Shown here piece by piece: positions 17,204 to 26,667 of a stretch of 64,000 nt of DNA. The notes under the pieces were generated by a model. It saw only the letters and a list, made by a program, of their open reading frames with translations, was not told where the DNA came from and made no database searches. The translations under genes and the position numbers were made by a program. The first letter of the stretch is position 1; every line of letters begins with the position of its first letter. Source of the DNA: Halobaculum sp. MBLA0143 (GTDB taxonomy: Archaea; Halobacteriota; Halobacteria; Halobacteriales; Haloferacaceae); the NCBI RefSeq assembly GCF_041361465.1, contig NZ_JBGKAC010000001.1, positions 248,001 to 312,000 of the forward strand, read 5' to 3'.

Positions 17204-18217
17204 ATGGCAGAACGAGTGGAGTTGACAGACGTGACGAAACGCTTCGGAGACACCCTCGCGGTAGACGGGGTCTCGCTGACGGTGGAGCCGGGTGAGACGC
17301 TCGGGCTCGTCGGCCCGTCCGGCTGCGGGAAGACGACCACCCTCCGGGCGGTCGCCGGCTTCGAGACGCCGACGGCCGGCCGGGTCGCCTTCGACGACGA
17401 GCCGGTGACGGACGTGCCCCCCGAGCGCCGGGACGTCGGGCTCGTGTTCCAGTCGTACGCCCTGTTCGACAACCTCTCGGTCCGGGAGAACGTCGCCTTC
17501 GGGTTGAAGATGCGAGACGTGCCCCCCGAGCGCCGGCGGGAGCGCGCGACGGAGCTGTTGGAGCTGCTGGGGATCGACGGCATGGGTGACCGCGACCCGA
17601 CGACGCTGTCGGGCGGCCAACAACAGCGTGTCGGGCTGGCGCGGGCGCTGGCTATCGAGCCCCGCGTGCTCCTCTTAGACGAGCCGATGACCGGGCTAGA
17701 CGCCAAGCTGAAGCGACGGCTAGAAGAGGAGATCGGTCGCCTGCTCGCGGAGTTGGACGTGACGGCGCTGTACGTCACCCACGACCAGGCGGAGGCGATG
17801 GTGATGTGCGACCGGATCGCCGTCATGAACGAGGGACAGATCGAACAGGTCGGCCCGCCGGAGACGGTGTACGAACGGCCGGCTAGCTCCTTCGTCGCCG
17901 ACTTCGTCGGCACCTCCAACCGGCTGTCGGCGACCGTCGACGGCGACCGCCTGGACCTCGGTCACGCGACGGTGCCGGCGCCGCCGGCCGCCGCCGCCGG
18001 CGACGTGACCGTCGTCGCGCGACCGGAGGCGTTCACGCCCGGCGACGGCCCGGTGACGGCAACCGTCGACGAGCGGTTCTACCTCGGCGACCACGTCCGC
18101 GCCAGCGCCACGCTCCCGGACGGGAACGAGCTGACGCTCCGATTCGACCCCGGCGAGGAGCCGGACGGCGACGAGGTCTCACTCGCCGTCGACCCGGATC
18201 GACTCCACGTTCTGTGA
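17204..18217 (+). CDS. ABC importer ATPase with C-terminal TOBE domain
   Basis: This 337-residue ATPase has Walker A GPSGCGKTT (about 36-44), the Q-loop LVFQSYALFDN, signature LSGGQQQR (about 133), Walker B LLLDEPMTGLD and the H-loop VTHDQAEAM. A C-terminal TOBE domain (about 240-337) follows, as in PotA, UgpC and FbpC. The ATG at 17204 lies 49 nt after permease 2. The region 17141-17203 is also open in this frame but reads like linker DNA. It powers the importer of this operon. Confidence 0.93.
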   Translation: MAERVELTDVTKRFGDTLAVDGVSLTVEPGETLGLVGPSGCGKTTTLRAVAGFETPTAGRVAFDDEPVTDVPPERRDVGLVFQSYALFDNLSVRENVAFGLKMRDVPPERRRERATELLELLGIDGMGDRDPTTLSGGQQQRVGLARALAIEPRVLLLDEPMTGLDAKLKRRLEEEIGRLLAELDVTALYVTHDQAEAMVMCDRIAVMNEGQIEQVGPPETVYERPASSFVADFVGTSNRLSATVDGDRLDLGHATVPAPPAAAAGDVTVVARPEAFTPGDGPVTATVDERFYLGDHVRASATLPDGNELTLRFDPGEEPDGDEVSLAVDPDRLHVL

Positions 18218-18233
18218 GTGTCGCCGGGGTCTC

Positions 18234-19196
18234 TCACTCCAGCGCGACGGACTCTCCGTCGGACGCGAACACGGCGTCGACGACACGCTGGATTCGGGTC
18301 GCCGTCGACAGTGACACGAGGTCGCCGTCGTCCCCGTCGAGCTCGGCGACGAACTCGTCGAGCAGCCGTCGGGTGGTCGGCGCGCGGTCGTCGACGAGCA
18401 CCCGTTCGGACTCGCGGCCGCGGTCGGCGACGAGCCGGTGCCAGTCCGTCAGCGTCAGCTTCCCCTCGGTCCCGAGGACGGTGATCGAGTTCTCCTCGTC
18501 GTCGGCGACGCCGGTCGCCAGGTCGAGCGTCCCGTGGACGCCGTCGACGGCGAAGGACCCGACGACGGAGGTCTCGTGTCGCTCCGGCCCGTCGTACTGT
18601 GTCTCTGCAGTGAGCCGCTCTACCGGACCGAAGGTCTCGTCGACCCCGAACAGGAAGTGGGTGCCGACCTCGCGGATCGGCCCGCCCTGCTCGCGCGACT
18701 CCAGCCAGGCGACGTCCTGCCACTCTCGGGGCCACCGAGGGAACCGGAACCGGAGGTCGACGCGCCGCACCTCGCCGACGTCGCCGTCCGACACCCGTCG
18801 GCGAAGTTCGCGGAACCCGGGGGTGTAGCGGAACGGGAGGTTGACGCCCGCCACGCGGTCCGTCTCGGCGGCGGCGTCGACCAGCGTCTCCCCGCCGGTG
18901 GCCGTCGGTGCGATCGGTTTCTCACACAGGAGGTGTTTCCCGGCCGCGAGTGCGTCCGTGCCGACGGGCACGTGCCCGACCGGCGGGACGCCGACGTACA
19001 CCACGTCGACACTGTCGTCGCCGACGAGGTCCGTGTGGTCGCGGTGGGCGACACAGTCGTACGTGTCGGCGAACTCCTCGACCCGGTCGGCGTCCGTGTC
19101 ACACGCGGCCCGGACGGTCGCGTCCGGGTGGTCCGCGAGCGTCTCCGCGAGTCTCGTCCCGATCACGCCGCAGCCGACGACTCCGAACTCGTACAC
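18234..19196 (-). CDS. Gfo/Idh/MocA-family oxidoreductase
   Basis: This 320-residue dehydrogenase has an N-terminal Rossmann fold (MYEFGVVGCGVIG, GxGxxG at 8-13) and the family motif CEKPIAP (about 95). The C-terminal beta-sheet domain carries GGPIREVGTHFLF, including the conserved Asp/His region. Members oxidise or reduce sugars and inositols with NAD(P). The substrate is unknown. The GTG at 19196 starts exactly at the Rossmann strand. It is convergent with the importer operon and only 16 nt from its end; whether it works on the imported solute is speculation. Confidence 0.88.
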   Translation of the reverse strand: MYEFGVVGCGVIGTRLAETLADHPDATVRAACDTDADRVEEFADTYDCVAHRDHTDLVGDDSVDVVYVGVPPVGHVPVGTDALAAGKHLLCEKPIAPTATGGETLVDAAAETDRVAGVNLPFRYTPGFRELRRRVSDGDVGEVRRVDLRFRFPRWPREWQDVAWLESREQGGPIREVGTHFLFGVDETFGPVERLTAETQYDGPERHETSVVGSFAVDGVHGTLDLATGVADDEENSITVLGTEGKLTLTDWHRLVADRGRESERVLVDDRAPTTRRLLDEFVAELDGDDGDLVSLSTATRIQRVVDAVFASDGESVALE

Positions 19197-19246
19197 GGTC
19201 GCCGTCCGACCGTGGCGCACTTGTGGGTTCGGCTCGCGGCGACTCG

Positions 19247-19597
19247 TCACACCTCGTCGCGGTCGGTGAACGTCTGCCGGTGGGTGATCAGTCCTGCGTC
19301 GTCGAACGTGTGGAAGTCGGCGAACCAGAACTCGACCGGATCGCCGGCCTGGCGACCCTCGAACTGGCCACGGACGGCGACGGTCCCGCCGTCGGCGACG
19401 ACCTCGCCAACCTCGTGGCTGCCGTCCGACAACGGTCGGTCGCGCTCGTAGAACGTCCGCAGCGCCTCGCGCCCCTCGATGGGAGACTGTCCCGGGCGTT
19501 CGTACGTCACGTCCGGGGCGAACAGGGCGACGAGCGCGTCGGTCTCCCCCGCGTCGACGAGGTCGTAGTACTCCCGGACAGTCGCAGTGTGGCTCAC
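19247..19597 (-). CDS. SnoaL-like (NTF2-fold) protein
   Basis: This 116-residue protein starts MSHTATVREYYDLVDAGETDALVALFAPDVTYERPG, the usual opening of the SnoaL/limonene-epoxide-hydrolase-like group. The rest of the cone-shaped fold is complete (FWFADFHTFDDAGLITHRQTFTDR). The family includes small hydrolases and isomerases as well as non-enzymes; nothing here assigns a substrate. A TATA-like TTATAC (about 19618-19625) lies about 25 nt upstream of GTG 19597, so a leaderless transcript is likely. It lies upstream of the Gfo/Idh/MocA gene on the same strand. Confidence 0.82.
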   Translation of the reverse strand: MSHTATVREYYDLVDAGETDALVALFAPDVTYERPGQSPIEGREALRTFYERDRPLSDGSHEVGEVVADGGTVAVRGQFEGRQAGDPVEFWFADFHTFDDAGLITHRQTFTDRDEV

Positions 19598-19685
19598 GAC
19601 TTCTCCTGTGACCGCGACAGTATAAGCCGAACGGCCGCCGACGGGCGACCAGGGGGTTCAAGAGCCGGCCCGGCGGAGTCGGAGT

Positions 19686-20585
19686 GTGACAGACGACGGG
19701 GAGCGGCCGGTCGCGCTCGTGACGGGTGCGGCCGGCGGGATCGGACGAGCGACCGTGGCGCGGTTCGCCGCCGCCGGCTGGCGGGTGTACGCGACGGACG
19801 CGGACGAGGCGGCGTTGTCGGCGGCCGACTGGGACGGCCACTCGGTGTCGACGGCGCGGCTGGACGTGACGGACGCCGACGACCGCGAGCGGGTGGTCGA
19901 CCGTGTCGCCGCCGAGACCGGCCGACTCGACTGTCTCGTGAGTCTGGCTGGGTACGCGCTCCCGGGGCCCGTCCTAGACGTGCCCAGCGAGGCGGTCCGG
20001 GAGCTGTACGACGTGCTCGTCCACGGGCCGACGGCGCTCGTCCGGACGGCGTTCGACGACCTCGTTGCCTCCGAGGGCCGGATCGTGACGGTGACGAGTT
20101 CACTCCTGCGGGCGGTGTTCCCGGGGACGGGTCACTACGCCGCGGCGAAGGCGGCCGCCGCGCGGACGACGGAGGCGGTTCGGATCGAGTGTCTGGACAC
20201 GCCCGTCTCGGTGACAACCGTCGAGCCAGCATGGGTGGACACCCCGTTCGAGCGTCGGGCGGCCGACAGGCTGCCGGAGGACCGCCGGGCGGCGTTCGAC
20301 CGGACGTACCGCTTCCACGAGGCGGGACGGATGTTGGACGGCGGGCCGGCGGCGGTCTCACCCGCTCGGGTCGCCCGGACGGTGTACCGCGCCGCGACGG
20401 CCGACCGACCACGGTCTGTCTACCCGGTCGGGCTCCCGGCAGTCGCACTGTGGCTCGCCGGGCTCGTGCCCGTCGGACTCGCCGACCAGATCCGGACCGG
20501 AGTCGCCGAGACCGTCACCCGGTTCCGGAGCGGTCGCCGCCGGCTCCGTAGTTTCGTCGACCGACTCCGTCGGCGTGTCGGCTAA
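19686..20585 (+). CDS. Short-chain dehydrogenase/reductase (SDR)
   Basis: This 299-residue classical SDR has the cofactor motif TGAAGGIG (13-20), an acidic residue after strand 2 (TDADEAAL) that favours NAD(H), the catalytic serine region VTVTSSLL and the YAAAK motif (about 151-155). After the core, a hydrophobic stretch (LPAVALWLAGLVPVGL) and a basic C-terminal tail (RFRSGRRRLRSFVDRLRRR) could attach it to the membrane. The substrate is unknown. The start is GTG 19686. Confidence 0.88.
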   Translation: MTDDGERPVALVTGAAGGIGRATVARFAAAGWRVYATDADEAALSAADWDGHSVSTARLDVTDADDRERVVDRVAAETGRLDCLVSLAGYALPGPVLDVPSEAVRELYDVLVHGPTALVRTAFDDLVASEGRIVTVTSSLLRAVFPGTGHYAAAKAAAARTTEAVRIECLDTPVSVTTVEPAWVDTPFERRAADRLPEDRRAAFDRTYRFHEAGRMLDGGPAAVSPARVARTVYRAATADRPRSVYPVGLPAVALWLAGLVPVGLADQIRTGVAETVTRFRSGRRRLRSFVDRLRRRVG

Positions 20586-20710
20586 CTCTGCGGGTTCGGC
20601 GACCGACTCCGCGGACAGTGGCCCCGGAGTCGAACGGTTCCACCCGCCGGCACGCTCCCGTCGTTCCACGTCGCACAGAGCCGACAGGGTGGTTTCGATT
20701 GATAGCCATT

Positions 20711-20718
20711 GTATAAAT
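20711..20718 (+). promoter_or_regulatory. TATA box for membrane protein gene
   Basis: GTATAAAT in a locally AT-rich stretch is a textbook archaeal TATA box. Transcription should begin near 20740, leaving a leader of about 50 nt before the ATG at 20792. Otherwise the 20586-20791 gap holds nothing recognisable. Confidence 0.6.
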
Positions 20719-20791
20719 CTTCGGGGAAGCGCCGTAGCGAACACACGACACCCCCAGGGTTGTGTCGTGGTCGCCCGACCGTCGAGACACG

Positions 20792-21262
20792 ATGTCGACA
20801 GGTACACGGACTGTGGACGGACTGGGAGCACAGGGCAACTGGCGGGCAGGCGTCCTCGGAGGCGTCGCCGGAGCGCTCGTGATGGGCGCGTTGGTCGTCA
20901 CGATGAACACGCCGACGATCGCGGTTGCGATTCCGTCGCTGTACACGCTGGCGCCGCCACAGAACCCCGCGGCGGGACTGGTCGTCCACGCCGCCCACGG
21001 CGCGGTGCTGGGTGTAGCCTTCGCCGGGCTGGCGGGCGTGGCCGGCGTAGACTCGCTCGGGCGCACCGTCGCCGGCGGGGTCGCGTGGGGAGTGGCGACG
21101 TGGGTCCTGTTCGCGGCGCTCGTGATGCCGCTGTGGCTGTGGGCGATCGGGTCACCGGCGTCGCCGCCGTTCCCGAACTTCGCACCGCCGTCGTTGCTGT
21201 GGCACGCCGTCTACGGGCTCGTCCTCGGTGGGGTGTACGCGGCCACGACGGAGGTCGTCTGA
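20792..21262 (+). CDS. Four-helix membrane protein of unknown function
   Basis: This 156-residue protein has four hydrophobic segments (about 15-37, 55-75, 85-108 and 135-152) separated by short loops. A conserved-looking proline/phenylalanine loop (SPPFPNFAPPSLLWHAVYG) precedes the last helix. Similar small membrane proteins are widespread in haloarchaea without known role. The ATG follows a strong TATA box by ~75 nt; an upstream TTG in frame is less likely. Confidence 0.7.
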   Translation: MSTGTRTVDGLGAQGNWRAGVLGGVAGALVMGALVVTMNTPTIAVAIPSLYTLAPPQNPAAGLVVHAAHGAVLGVAFAGLAGVAGVDSLGRTVAGGVAWGVATWVLFAALVMPLWLWAIGSPASPPFPNFAPPSLLWHAVYGLVLGGVYAATTEVV

Positions 21263-21319
21263 GCGGCAGCGGCGCCGAGAGGGGAAACCCACAAGCCCGC
21301 CGCTCACGTCTCTCCGGGT

Positions 21320-21784
21320 ATGAGTGATTGGACGGACGCCATCGTCGGCGACCGGATGCAGGTGGACCAGCAGTTCAACGAGCGGGTCCGCGGCTCCGAG
21401 TTCACCAACCAGGAGTGGGGTCTGATCATGACGGCGACGGAGTTCGACATCGAGGCCGCAGACGACCCGGAGGCGGCCCGGATCGTCGCCGACACGGACA
21501 AGCTCCCGCAGGTCATGCCGGAGTTAGAGCAGATGTCCGAGGGGATGGGGGGGATGGGCGCCGGTCCCGGCGGTCCCGGGAGCCAGGGTGGCGGCGGCGG
21601 CGGCCTCTCGGACGCCATCTCCGGGATCAAAGACGCCATCCTCGGCGGCGGCGACGGCGGCGGCGTCGACGACGACCGGCTCGCGGCCGCAGAGGAGTTG
21701 ACACAGGAGTACGCGGAGACGCTCCAGAACCACCTCGAACAACAGGGGAAGTGGGAGCAGGTGCGGCTCGCCTACCGGGAGTAG
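21320..21784 (+). CDS. Haloarchaeal DUF5799-like protein
   Basis: This 154-residue soluble protein starts MSDWTDAIVGDRMQVDQQFNERVRGSEFTNQEWGLIMTATEFDI. It has a glycine-rich, methionine-containing middle (GMGGMGAGPGGPG) and a helical C-terminus (LTQEYAETLQNHLEQQGKW). It matches my memory of a conserved haloarchaeal family of unknown function. It is acidic, with no export signal. The repeat-like Gly tract varies easily in such genes. Confidence 0.7.
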   Translation: MSDWTDAIVGDRMQVDQQFNERVRGSEFTNQEWGLIMTATEFDIEAADDPEAARIVADTDKLPQVMPELEQMSEGMGGMGAGPGGPGSQGGGGGGLSDAISGIKDAILGGGDGGGVDDDRLAAAEELTQEYAETLQNHLEQQGKWEQVRLAYRE

Positions 21785-21902
21785 CCGTCCGCCGGGCGAC
21801 GGTTCAGTCGACGGTTCTCTGCACCACCCGAGAAACGTCTCTGTCGGCGCCTCTCGTCTCTGCCGGGCAACGCTTTAGTTGGCGCCTCCCGTCCCCGCCG
21901 AC

Positions 21903-22214
21903 GTGAGCGACGGAGACGAGGAGCCGACGGTAGACCTCGGACTCGCGGACATCGAGTCGGAGATGGCCGACGAGGGGGTCGTCGGGGACGTAGTGCTGGG
22001 GGTGCTCGACGGGACGACCGACCCGGCGGAGTGGGTCCGAAACGTCGAGTACGGCAACGTGCTCGTGTTGGACGTCGAGGGTGACCTGAACGAACTCGCC
22101 CAGGAGATCGCGCCGGCCGTCTCGGAGATGGACGGCAGCCTCACGCACTTCCGTGGGTTCCTGATCGTCTCCCCCAGCGGCGTCGAGATCGACACGAGCC
22201 GGCTGGGTGGCTGA
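21903..22214 (+). CDS. Haloarchaeal DUF5779-like protein
   Basis: This 103-residue protein starts MSDGDEEPTVDLGLADIESEMADEGVVGDVVLGVLDGTTD. A mixed alpha/beta pattern with VLVLDVEGDLNELAQEIAPAV follows. It resembles a small conserved haloarchaeal family of unknown function. GTG 21903 is the first start after a typical haloarchaeal GCCGAC context. It lies 40 nt upstream of ncsA on the same strand and may be co-transcribed, but no functional link is known to me. Confidence 0.68.
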   Translation: MSDGDEEPTVDLGLADIESEMADEGVVGDVVLGVLDGTTDPAEWVRNVEYGNVLVLDVEGDLNELAQEIAPAVSEMDGSLTHFRGFLIVSPSGVEIDTSRLGG

Positions 22215-22254
22215 GACGAAACCGTGAGGTGGCCGCGGCCGATACGCCGACGCG

Positions 22255-23229
22255 ATGGAGTGTGACAAGTGTGGCCGCGACGCGGTCCACCACGCCGCCT
22301 ACTCCGGGGCGCACCTCTGTGGCGACCACCTCTGTGCGTCCGTCGAGCGGCGAGTGCGTCGGCGCGTCCGCGAGGACAGTCTGTTGCCGGACGACGCCAC
22401 CCCCGAGGATCCCGAGCGGTGGGTGATCGGCCTCTCCGGCGGGAAAGACAGCGTCGTCCTCACACAGATCCTCGCGGAGACGTTCGAGCAGGACCGGCGC
22501 GTGGAGATCGTGGCGCTGTCGATCCACGAGGGGATCGAGGGGTACCGCGACGAGTCGCTCACCGCGTCCGAACGCCTGACCGACGATCTCGACGTCGTCC
22601 ACGAGACCGTCGGCTACGCCGAGGAGTTCGGCGTCCGCATGGACGACGTCGTCGAGGACGACCCGGAGAACATGGCGCCGTGCGCCTACTGTGGTGTGTT
22701 CCGGCGCGACCTGTTGGAGGCGTACGCGGAGAAACACGACGCCGACAAGCTCCTCACCGGGCACAACCTGGACGACGAGGCGCAGACGGCGCTGATGAAC
22801 GTCTTCGAGGGCGACGTGCGTCAGATGGCGAAACACTTCGACGCCTCGCTCGGTCCGTTCCCGGAGCGCAACCCGACCGACCGGTTCGTCCCGCGGGCGA
22901 AGCCGCTGCGAGACGTGCCCGAGAAGGAGGTGGCGTTGTACGCCCACGTCCGCGACCTCCCGGCCCACATCACGGAGTGTCCACACGCCAGCGAGGCGTA
23001 CCGTGGCGAGATCCGCGACCTCCTCCTGGAGTTCGAGGAACGACACCCGGGCGTGCGCCACTCGATCATGTCCGGCTACGAGGAGTTGGCCGCGCTCGCG
23101 GCCGAACGACACCGAGGGGAGGACAGCGAGACGGACGAGGCGCTCTCCCCGTGTGTCGAGTGTGGCTCTACGACCGCCAACGAGGTGTGCCGGAAGTGTT
23201 CGTTGCTGGCGTCGTTGGAGGCGGCTTAA
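22255..23229 (+). CDS. ncsA: tRNA 2-thiolation protein NcsA
   Basis: This 324-residue enzyme thiolates U34 of tRNAs for Lys, Glu and Gln in the cytoplasm; in haloarchaea the sulfur route involves ubiquitin-like SAMP2. It has an N-terminal zinc site (C3, C6, C22, C27), the PP-loop ATP site SGGKDS (61-66), the catalytic CAYCG pair, TGHNLDDEAQT and a C-terminal zinc ribbon (CVECG...CRKC). All features of the Ncs6/TtuA group are present and the length is normal. Its stop codon overlaps that of the convergent membrane gene in a shared TTAA. Confidence 0.92.
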   Translation: MECDKCGRDAVHHAAYSGAHLCGDHLCASVERRVRRRVREDSLLPDDATPEDPERWVIGLSGGKDSVVLTQILAETFEQDRRVEIVALSIHEGIEGYRDESLTASERLTDDLDVVHETVGYAEEFGVRMDDVVEDDPENMAPCAYCGVFRRDLLEAYAEKHDADKLLTGHNLDDEAQTALMNVFEGDVRQMAKHFDASLGPFPERNPTDRFVPRAKPLRDVPEKEVALYAHVRDLPAHITECPHASEAYRGEIRDLLLEFEERHPGVRHSIMSGYEELAALAAERHRGEDSETDEALSPCVECGSTTANEVCRKCSLLASLEAA

Positions 23230-23927
23230 CGCCGCCACGGCGACCGCGACCGACGGGTGAAGCGCCGGGTGAGTGCGGTGTACACCGCCGGCGTGACGAG
23301 CGCCGCGGTGCCGCCGACGAGCGCGGGTAGCCTCGGGACGGCGCCGACGACTCCGGCGGTCACGAGCCCGGCGCCGGCGAGGAGGCCGGCCGCGACCGCC
23401 AACAGGCGGTACCGGTACGCCGGGAGCACTCCACGGCGACCGGCGTACAGCCCGAGCGGCAGTGCCAGCAGGGGGCCGGCGGCGCCGCCGTACAGCGACC
23501 CCGCGAGCGCGCCGACCGTGGGCAGTCCGACCCCGAGCAGTCCGGCGGCCGCGAGTGTCGGTCGCGCCGGCGGGCCGAGCGTCTCGTCGTAGCCGACGGC
23601 GTAGGCGGTCGGCGGGACGGCGACGACCCCGCCGAGGAACACCCCGCGCGTGAGTGCCGCCGGCACGGTGTCCCGGGCCTGGAGCAACACGTCGACGGCG
23701 ACGACCCCACCGACGAGAACGGCGACCCCGCCGACGGCCCACGGGACGAGCACGCCCGTCGGGTCGTCGTCCACGCGGACGGCGTAGCCCGCGAACGGGT
23801 ACGCGAACACGACCACGACGAGCACGGACTGGTGGACGTCGCCGGTCGCCCACAGCGCGAACCCACCGAACGACAGGCCGAGGAACACCCCCGTCAACAA
23901 CGCGAACTCCGGCACCCGTCGTGTCAC
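23226..23927 (-). CDS. Polytopic membrane protein of unknown function
   Basis: This 233-residue hydrophobic protein has about seven predicted transmembrane segments and ends with basic residues (RRFTRRSRSPWRR), expected in the cytoplasm. It matches no transporter motif I recognise. GTG 23927 begins MTRRVPEFALLTGVFLGLSFGGFALWATGDVH; longer frames upstream are shadows. It is convergent with ncsA and overlaps its stop by 4 nt. Confidence 0.68.
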   Translation of the reverse strand: MTRRVPEFALLTGVFLGLSFGGFALWATGDVHQSVLVVVVFAYPFAGYAVRVDDDPTGVLVPWAVGGVAVLVGGVVAVDVLLQARDTVPAALTRGVFLGGVVAVPPTAYAVGYDETLGPPARPTLAAAGLLGVGLPTVGALAGSLYGGAAGPLLALPLGLYAGRRGVLPAYRYRLLAVAAGLLAGAGLVTAGVVGAVPRLPALVGGTAALVTPAVYTALTRRFTRRSRSPWRR

Positions 23928-24031
23928 GAACTGTGGTCGGACGGCGGCGGGCAAAACGCCGTCGGACCGCAGGCAACGCAGTAGTCTGCGTTCGACGTAG
24001 ATTTGTACTGCTGGAGGCGCGACAGTCGCGT

Positions 24032-24196
24032 GTGACAGACGAGGGCCCGGGCGTCTCGCGGTGGGTGGAAGCGACGACAGCGTTCGACAGGGTGCAGTCG
24101 ACGGCGCTGTCGACGGCCCCGACGCGGCTCGTCTGGGTCGTCTGCTCGCTCGTCGAGGACCGGCTGGCGACCTGGCCGGACGCCCGTGACGGGTGA
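24032..24196 (+). pseudogene. Truncated N-terminal fragment of haloarchaeal winged-helix regulator
   Basis: A 54-codon frame starts MTDEGPGVSRWVEATTAFDRVQSTAL and ends RLATWPDARDG. The opening resembles the N-terminus of haloarchaeal winged-helix proteins of the DUF7342-type, which continue for ~150 residues into a DNA-binding domain. Here the chain stops before the recognition helix could form. Either this is a relic or a stand-alone micro-protein. The resemblance is from memory. Confidence 0.4.
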
Positions 24197-24286
24197 GGAG
24201 AGGGTAGTGCGGGGGTGGAGTCCGACGAACCCGAACCCGGCCGAGCGCCGAACCCCTGAAGCCGTTCGCGCTCGTAGCCGACTCCG

Positions 24287-26380
24287 ATGAGTGACGCCGA
24301 GGGCCCACTGTCGCCGGACCGTCCGGAGGTGGACCGCGACTTCGAGGTGGACGCACCTTTCGACCCCGCCGGAGACCAGCCGGAGGCGATCGCGCAGTTG
24401 GCCGACGGCTTCCGGGAGGGGATGGACGAACAGACGCTGCTGGGGGTGACCGGCTCCGGCAAGACGAACACGGTGTCGTGGCTGGTCGAGGAGATCCAGA
24501 AGCCGACGCTGGTGATCGCCCACAACAAGACGCTGGCCGCACAGCTGTACGAGGAGTTCCGAGAGCTGTTCCCCAACAACGCCGTCGAGTACTTCGTCTC
24601 CTACTACAACTACTACCAGCCGGAGGCGTACGTCGAGCAGACGGACACGTACATCGACAAGGAGCTGTCGATAAACGACGAGATCGACCGGCTGCGCCAC
24701 TCCGCCACGCGGTCGTTGTTGACCCGTGACGACGTGATCGTCGTCGCCAGCGTCTCCGCGATCTACGGGCTCGGTGACCCGGGCAACTACCGCGAGATGG
24801 CGCTGGAACTGGACGTGGGCGAGGCCGTCGGACGCGACGAACTGCTGTCGCGGCTGGTCGACCTCAACTACGAGCGCAACGACGTGGACTTCCACCAAGG
24901 CACCTTCCGGGTGCGGGGAGACACCGTGGAGGTGTTCCCGATGTACGGCCGTCACCCCGTCCGGGTGGAGTTCTGGGGCGACGAGATCGACCGGATGACG
25001 AAGGTGGACCCCGTCGACGGCTCCGTCGTGAGCCGGGAGCCGACGGTGATGATCCACCCGGCGGAACACTACTCGATCCCGGGCGAGAAGATGGAGACGG
25101 CCGTCTCGGAGATCGAGGAGCTGATGGAGCGACGGGTGAACCACTTCGAGCGGGAGGGAGACCTCGTCGCCGCCCAGCGAATCGAGGAACGGACGACGTT
25201 CGACCTGGAGATGATGGAGGAGACCGGCTACTGCTCGGGGATCGAGAACTACTCCGTCCACCTCTCGGACCGCGAGCCGGGCGACGCGCCGCACACGCTG
25301 TTGGACTACTTCCCGGACGACTTCCTGACGGTGATCGACGAGTCACACCAGACGATTCCCCAGATCAAAGGCCAGTTCGAGGGGGACAAGTCCAGGAAGG
25401 ACTCGCTGGTGAACAACGGGTTCCGGCTGCCGACGGCGTACGACAACCGTCCGCTCACGTTCGAGGAGTTCGAGGAGAAGACGGGCCAGACACTGTACGT
25501 CTCCGCGACGCCCGGCGACTACGAGCGCGACAACTCCGCGCAGGTGGTCGAACAGATCGTCCGACCGACCCACCTCGTCGACCCGGCGGTGTCCGTGACT
25601 CCCGCCGAGGGCCAGGTGGACGACCTGTTGGACCGGATCGACGAGCGTGTCGACCGCGACGAACGGGTGCTCGTCACCACGCTCACCAAGCGGATGGCCG
25701 AGGACCTGACGGAGTACGTCGAGGAGGCGGGCTACAGCGTGGCGTACATGCACGACGAGACGGACACGCTGGAGCGTCACGAACTGATCAGGTCGCTCCG
25801 GCTCGGCGACATCGACGTCCTCGTCGGGATCAATCTCCTCCGGGAGGGGCTGGACATCCCGGAGGTGAGTCTGGTGGCGATTCTAGACGCCGATCAAGAG
25901 GGGTTCCTGCGCTCGGACACCACGCTCGTCCAGACGATGGGGCGGGCCGCCCGGAACGTCGAGGGTGAGGTGGTCCTCTACGCGGACGAGCGGACGGACG
26001 CGATGCGGTCGGCCATCGAGGAGACGCGGCGCCGCCGCGAGATCCAACGGGAGTACAACGAGGAACACGGCTACGAGCCCCAGACCATCCAGAAGGAGGT
26101 CGGCGAGACGAACCTCCCGGGCGCCGAGACGGACACGAGCGACACGACGGACGGTGACGTCGCGGACGCCGAGGCGGCACAGGCCCGCATCCAGGCGTTA
26201 GAGGAGAAGATGGACGAGGCGTCGGCGAACCTGGAGTTCGAACTCGCCGCGGACATCCGCGACCGCATCCAGGACCTCCGTCGGGAGTTCGAGCTCGCCG
26301 ACGACGGCGACGGCGTCCCGCCGGAAGACCCCGCTGGTGTCCCGACCGACGACGAACTCGGGATCGAGCCCGGGGAGTGA
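24287..26380 (+). CDS. uvrB: Excinuclease ABC subunit B
   Basis: This 697-residue helicase-like subunit of nucleotide excision repair loads at damage found by UvrA and positions UvrC for incision. Walker A is GVTGSGKT (53-60). The beta-hairpin region [11 protein letters not shown], motif II DESH, the [12 protein letters not shown] region and the QTMGRAARN helicase motif VI are all present. The C-terminal UVR motif ([27 protein letters not shown]) binds UvrC. An acidic insert of ~35 residues before the UVR motif and an acidic tail are haloarchaeal adaptations. Bacterial-type Uvr genes are usual in Halobacteria. uvrA and uvrC are not in the window. Confidence 0.97.
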   Translation: MSDAEGPLSPDRPEVDRDFEVDAPFDPAGDQPEAIAQLADGFREGMDEQTLLGVTGSGKTNTVSWLVEEIQKPTLVIAHNKTLAAQLYEEFRELFPNNAVEYFVSYYNYYQPEAYVEQTDTYIDKELSINDEIDRLRHSATRSLLTRDDVIVVASVSAIYGLGDPGNYREMALELDVGEAVGRDELLSRLVDLNYERNDVDFHQGTFRVRGDTVEVFPMYGRHPVRVEFWGDEIDRMTKVDPVDGSVVSREPTVMIHPAEHYSIPGEKMETAVSEIEELMERRVNHFEREGDLVAAQRIEERTTFDLEMMEETGYCSGIENYSVHLSDREPGDAPHTLLDYFPDDFLTVIDESHQTIPQIKGQFEGDKSRKDSLVNNGFRLPTAYDNRPLTFEEFEEKTGQTLYVSATPGDYERDNSAQVVEQIVRPTHLVDPAVSVTPAEGQVDDLLDRIDERVDRDERVLVTTLTKRMAEDLTEYVEEAGYSVAYMHDETDTLERHELIRSLRLGDIDVLVGINLLREGLDIPEVSLVAILDADQEGFLRSDTTLVQTMGRAARNVEGEVVLYADERTDAMRSAIEETRRRREIQREYNEEHGYEPQTIQKEVGETNLPGAETDTSDTTDGDVADAEAAQARIQALEEKMDEASANLEFELAADIRDRIQDLRREFELADDGDGVPPEDPAGVPTDDELGIEPGE

Positions 26381-26454
26381 GGCGGTAACGCCGACTGGAC
26401 TGGTGACGATGTCGAACCGACCCGTATTTTACGCGGTCGGTCGAACGACGACTC

Positions 26455-26667
26455 GTGCCAGACCAGACAGAGTCAGATCCGGAGGTACCGGTCGTCTGTG
26501 ACGCCTGCGGAACGGAGACGGCGGTGCCGCTGTCGGAAGTGGAGACGACCGTGACGCGGCACAACGAACGGCTCCACGGCGGTGAGACGCGCGCCGAGGT
26601 GGATCCGGCGCTGGCCGACCAGCTCGCAGATCTCGTCGCCGAGGAGATGGGGCTGTTGGAGGACTAG
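26455..26667 (+). CDS. Small zinc-finger-like haloarchaeal protein
   Basis: This 70-residue acidic protein has a CDAC pair near residue 15 and an H-x(4)-H pair (RHNERLH, about residue 35). Together these could bind one zinc ion. The C-terminal half is a helix (ADQLADLVAEEMGLLED). GTG 26455 lies 27 nt after a TATTTTACG box, so the transcript is probably leaderless. Its stop overlaps the stop of the convergent DUF460 gene. Function unknown. Confidence 0.65.
   Translation: MPDQTESDPEVPVVCDACGTETAVPLSEVETTVTRHNERLHGGETRAEVDPALADQLADLVAEEMGLLED

Noticed and set aside
22141-24579. An 812-codon open frame on the minus strand
   Set aside because: It overlaps ncsA, the uvrB start and the convergent membrane gene in another frame. 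It has no recognisable domain and compositional features of a shadow frame.
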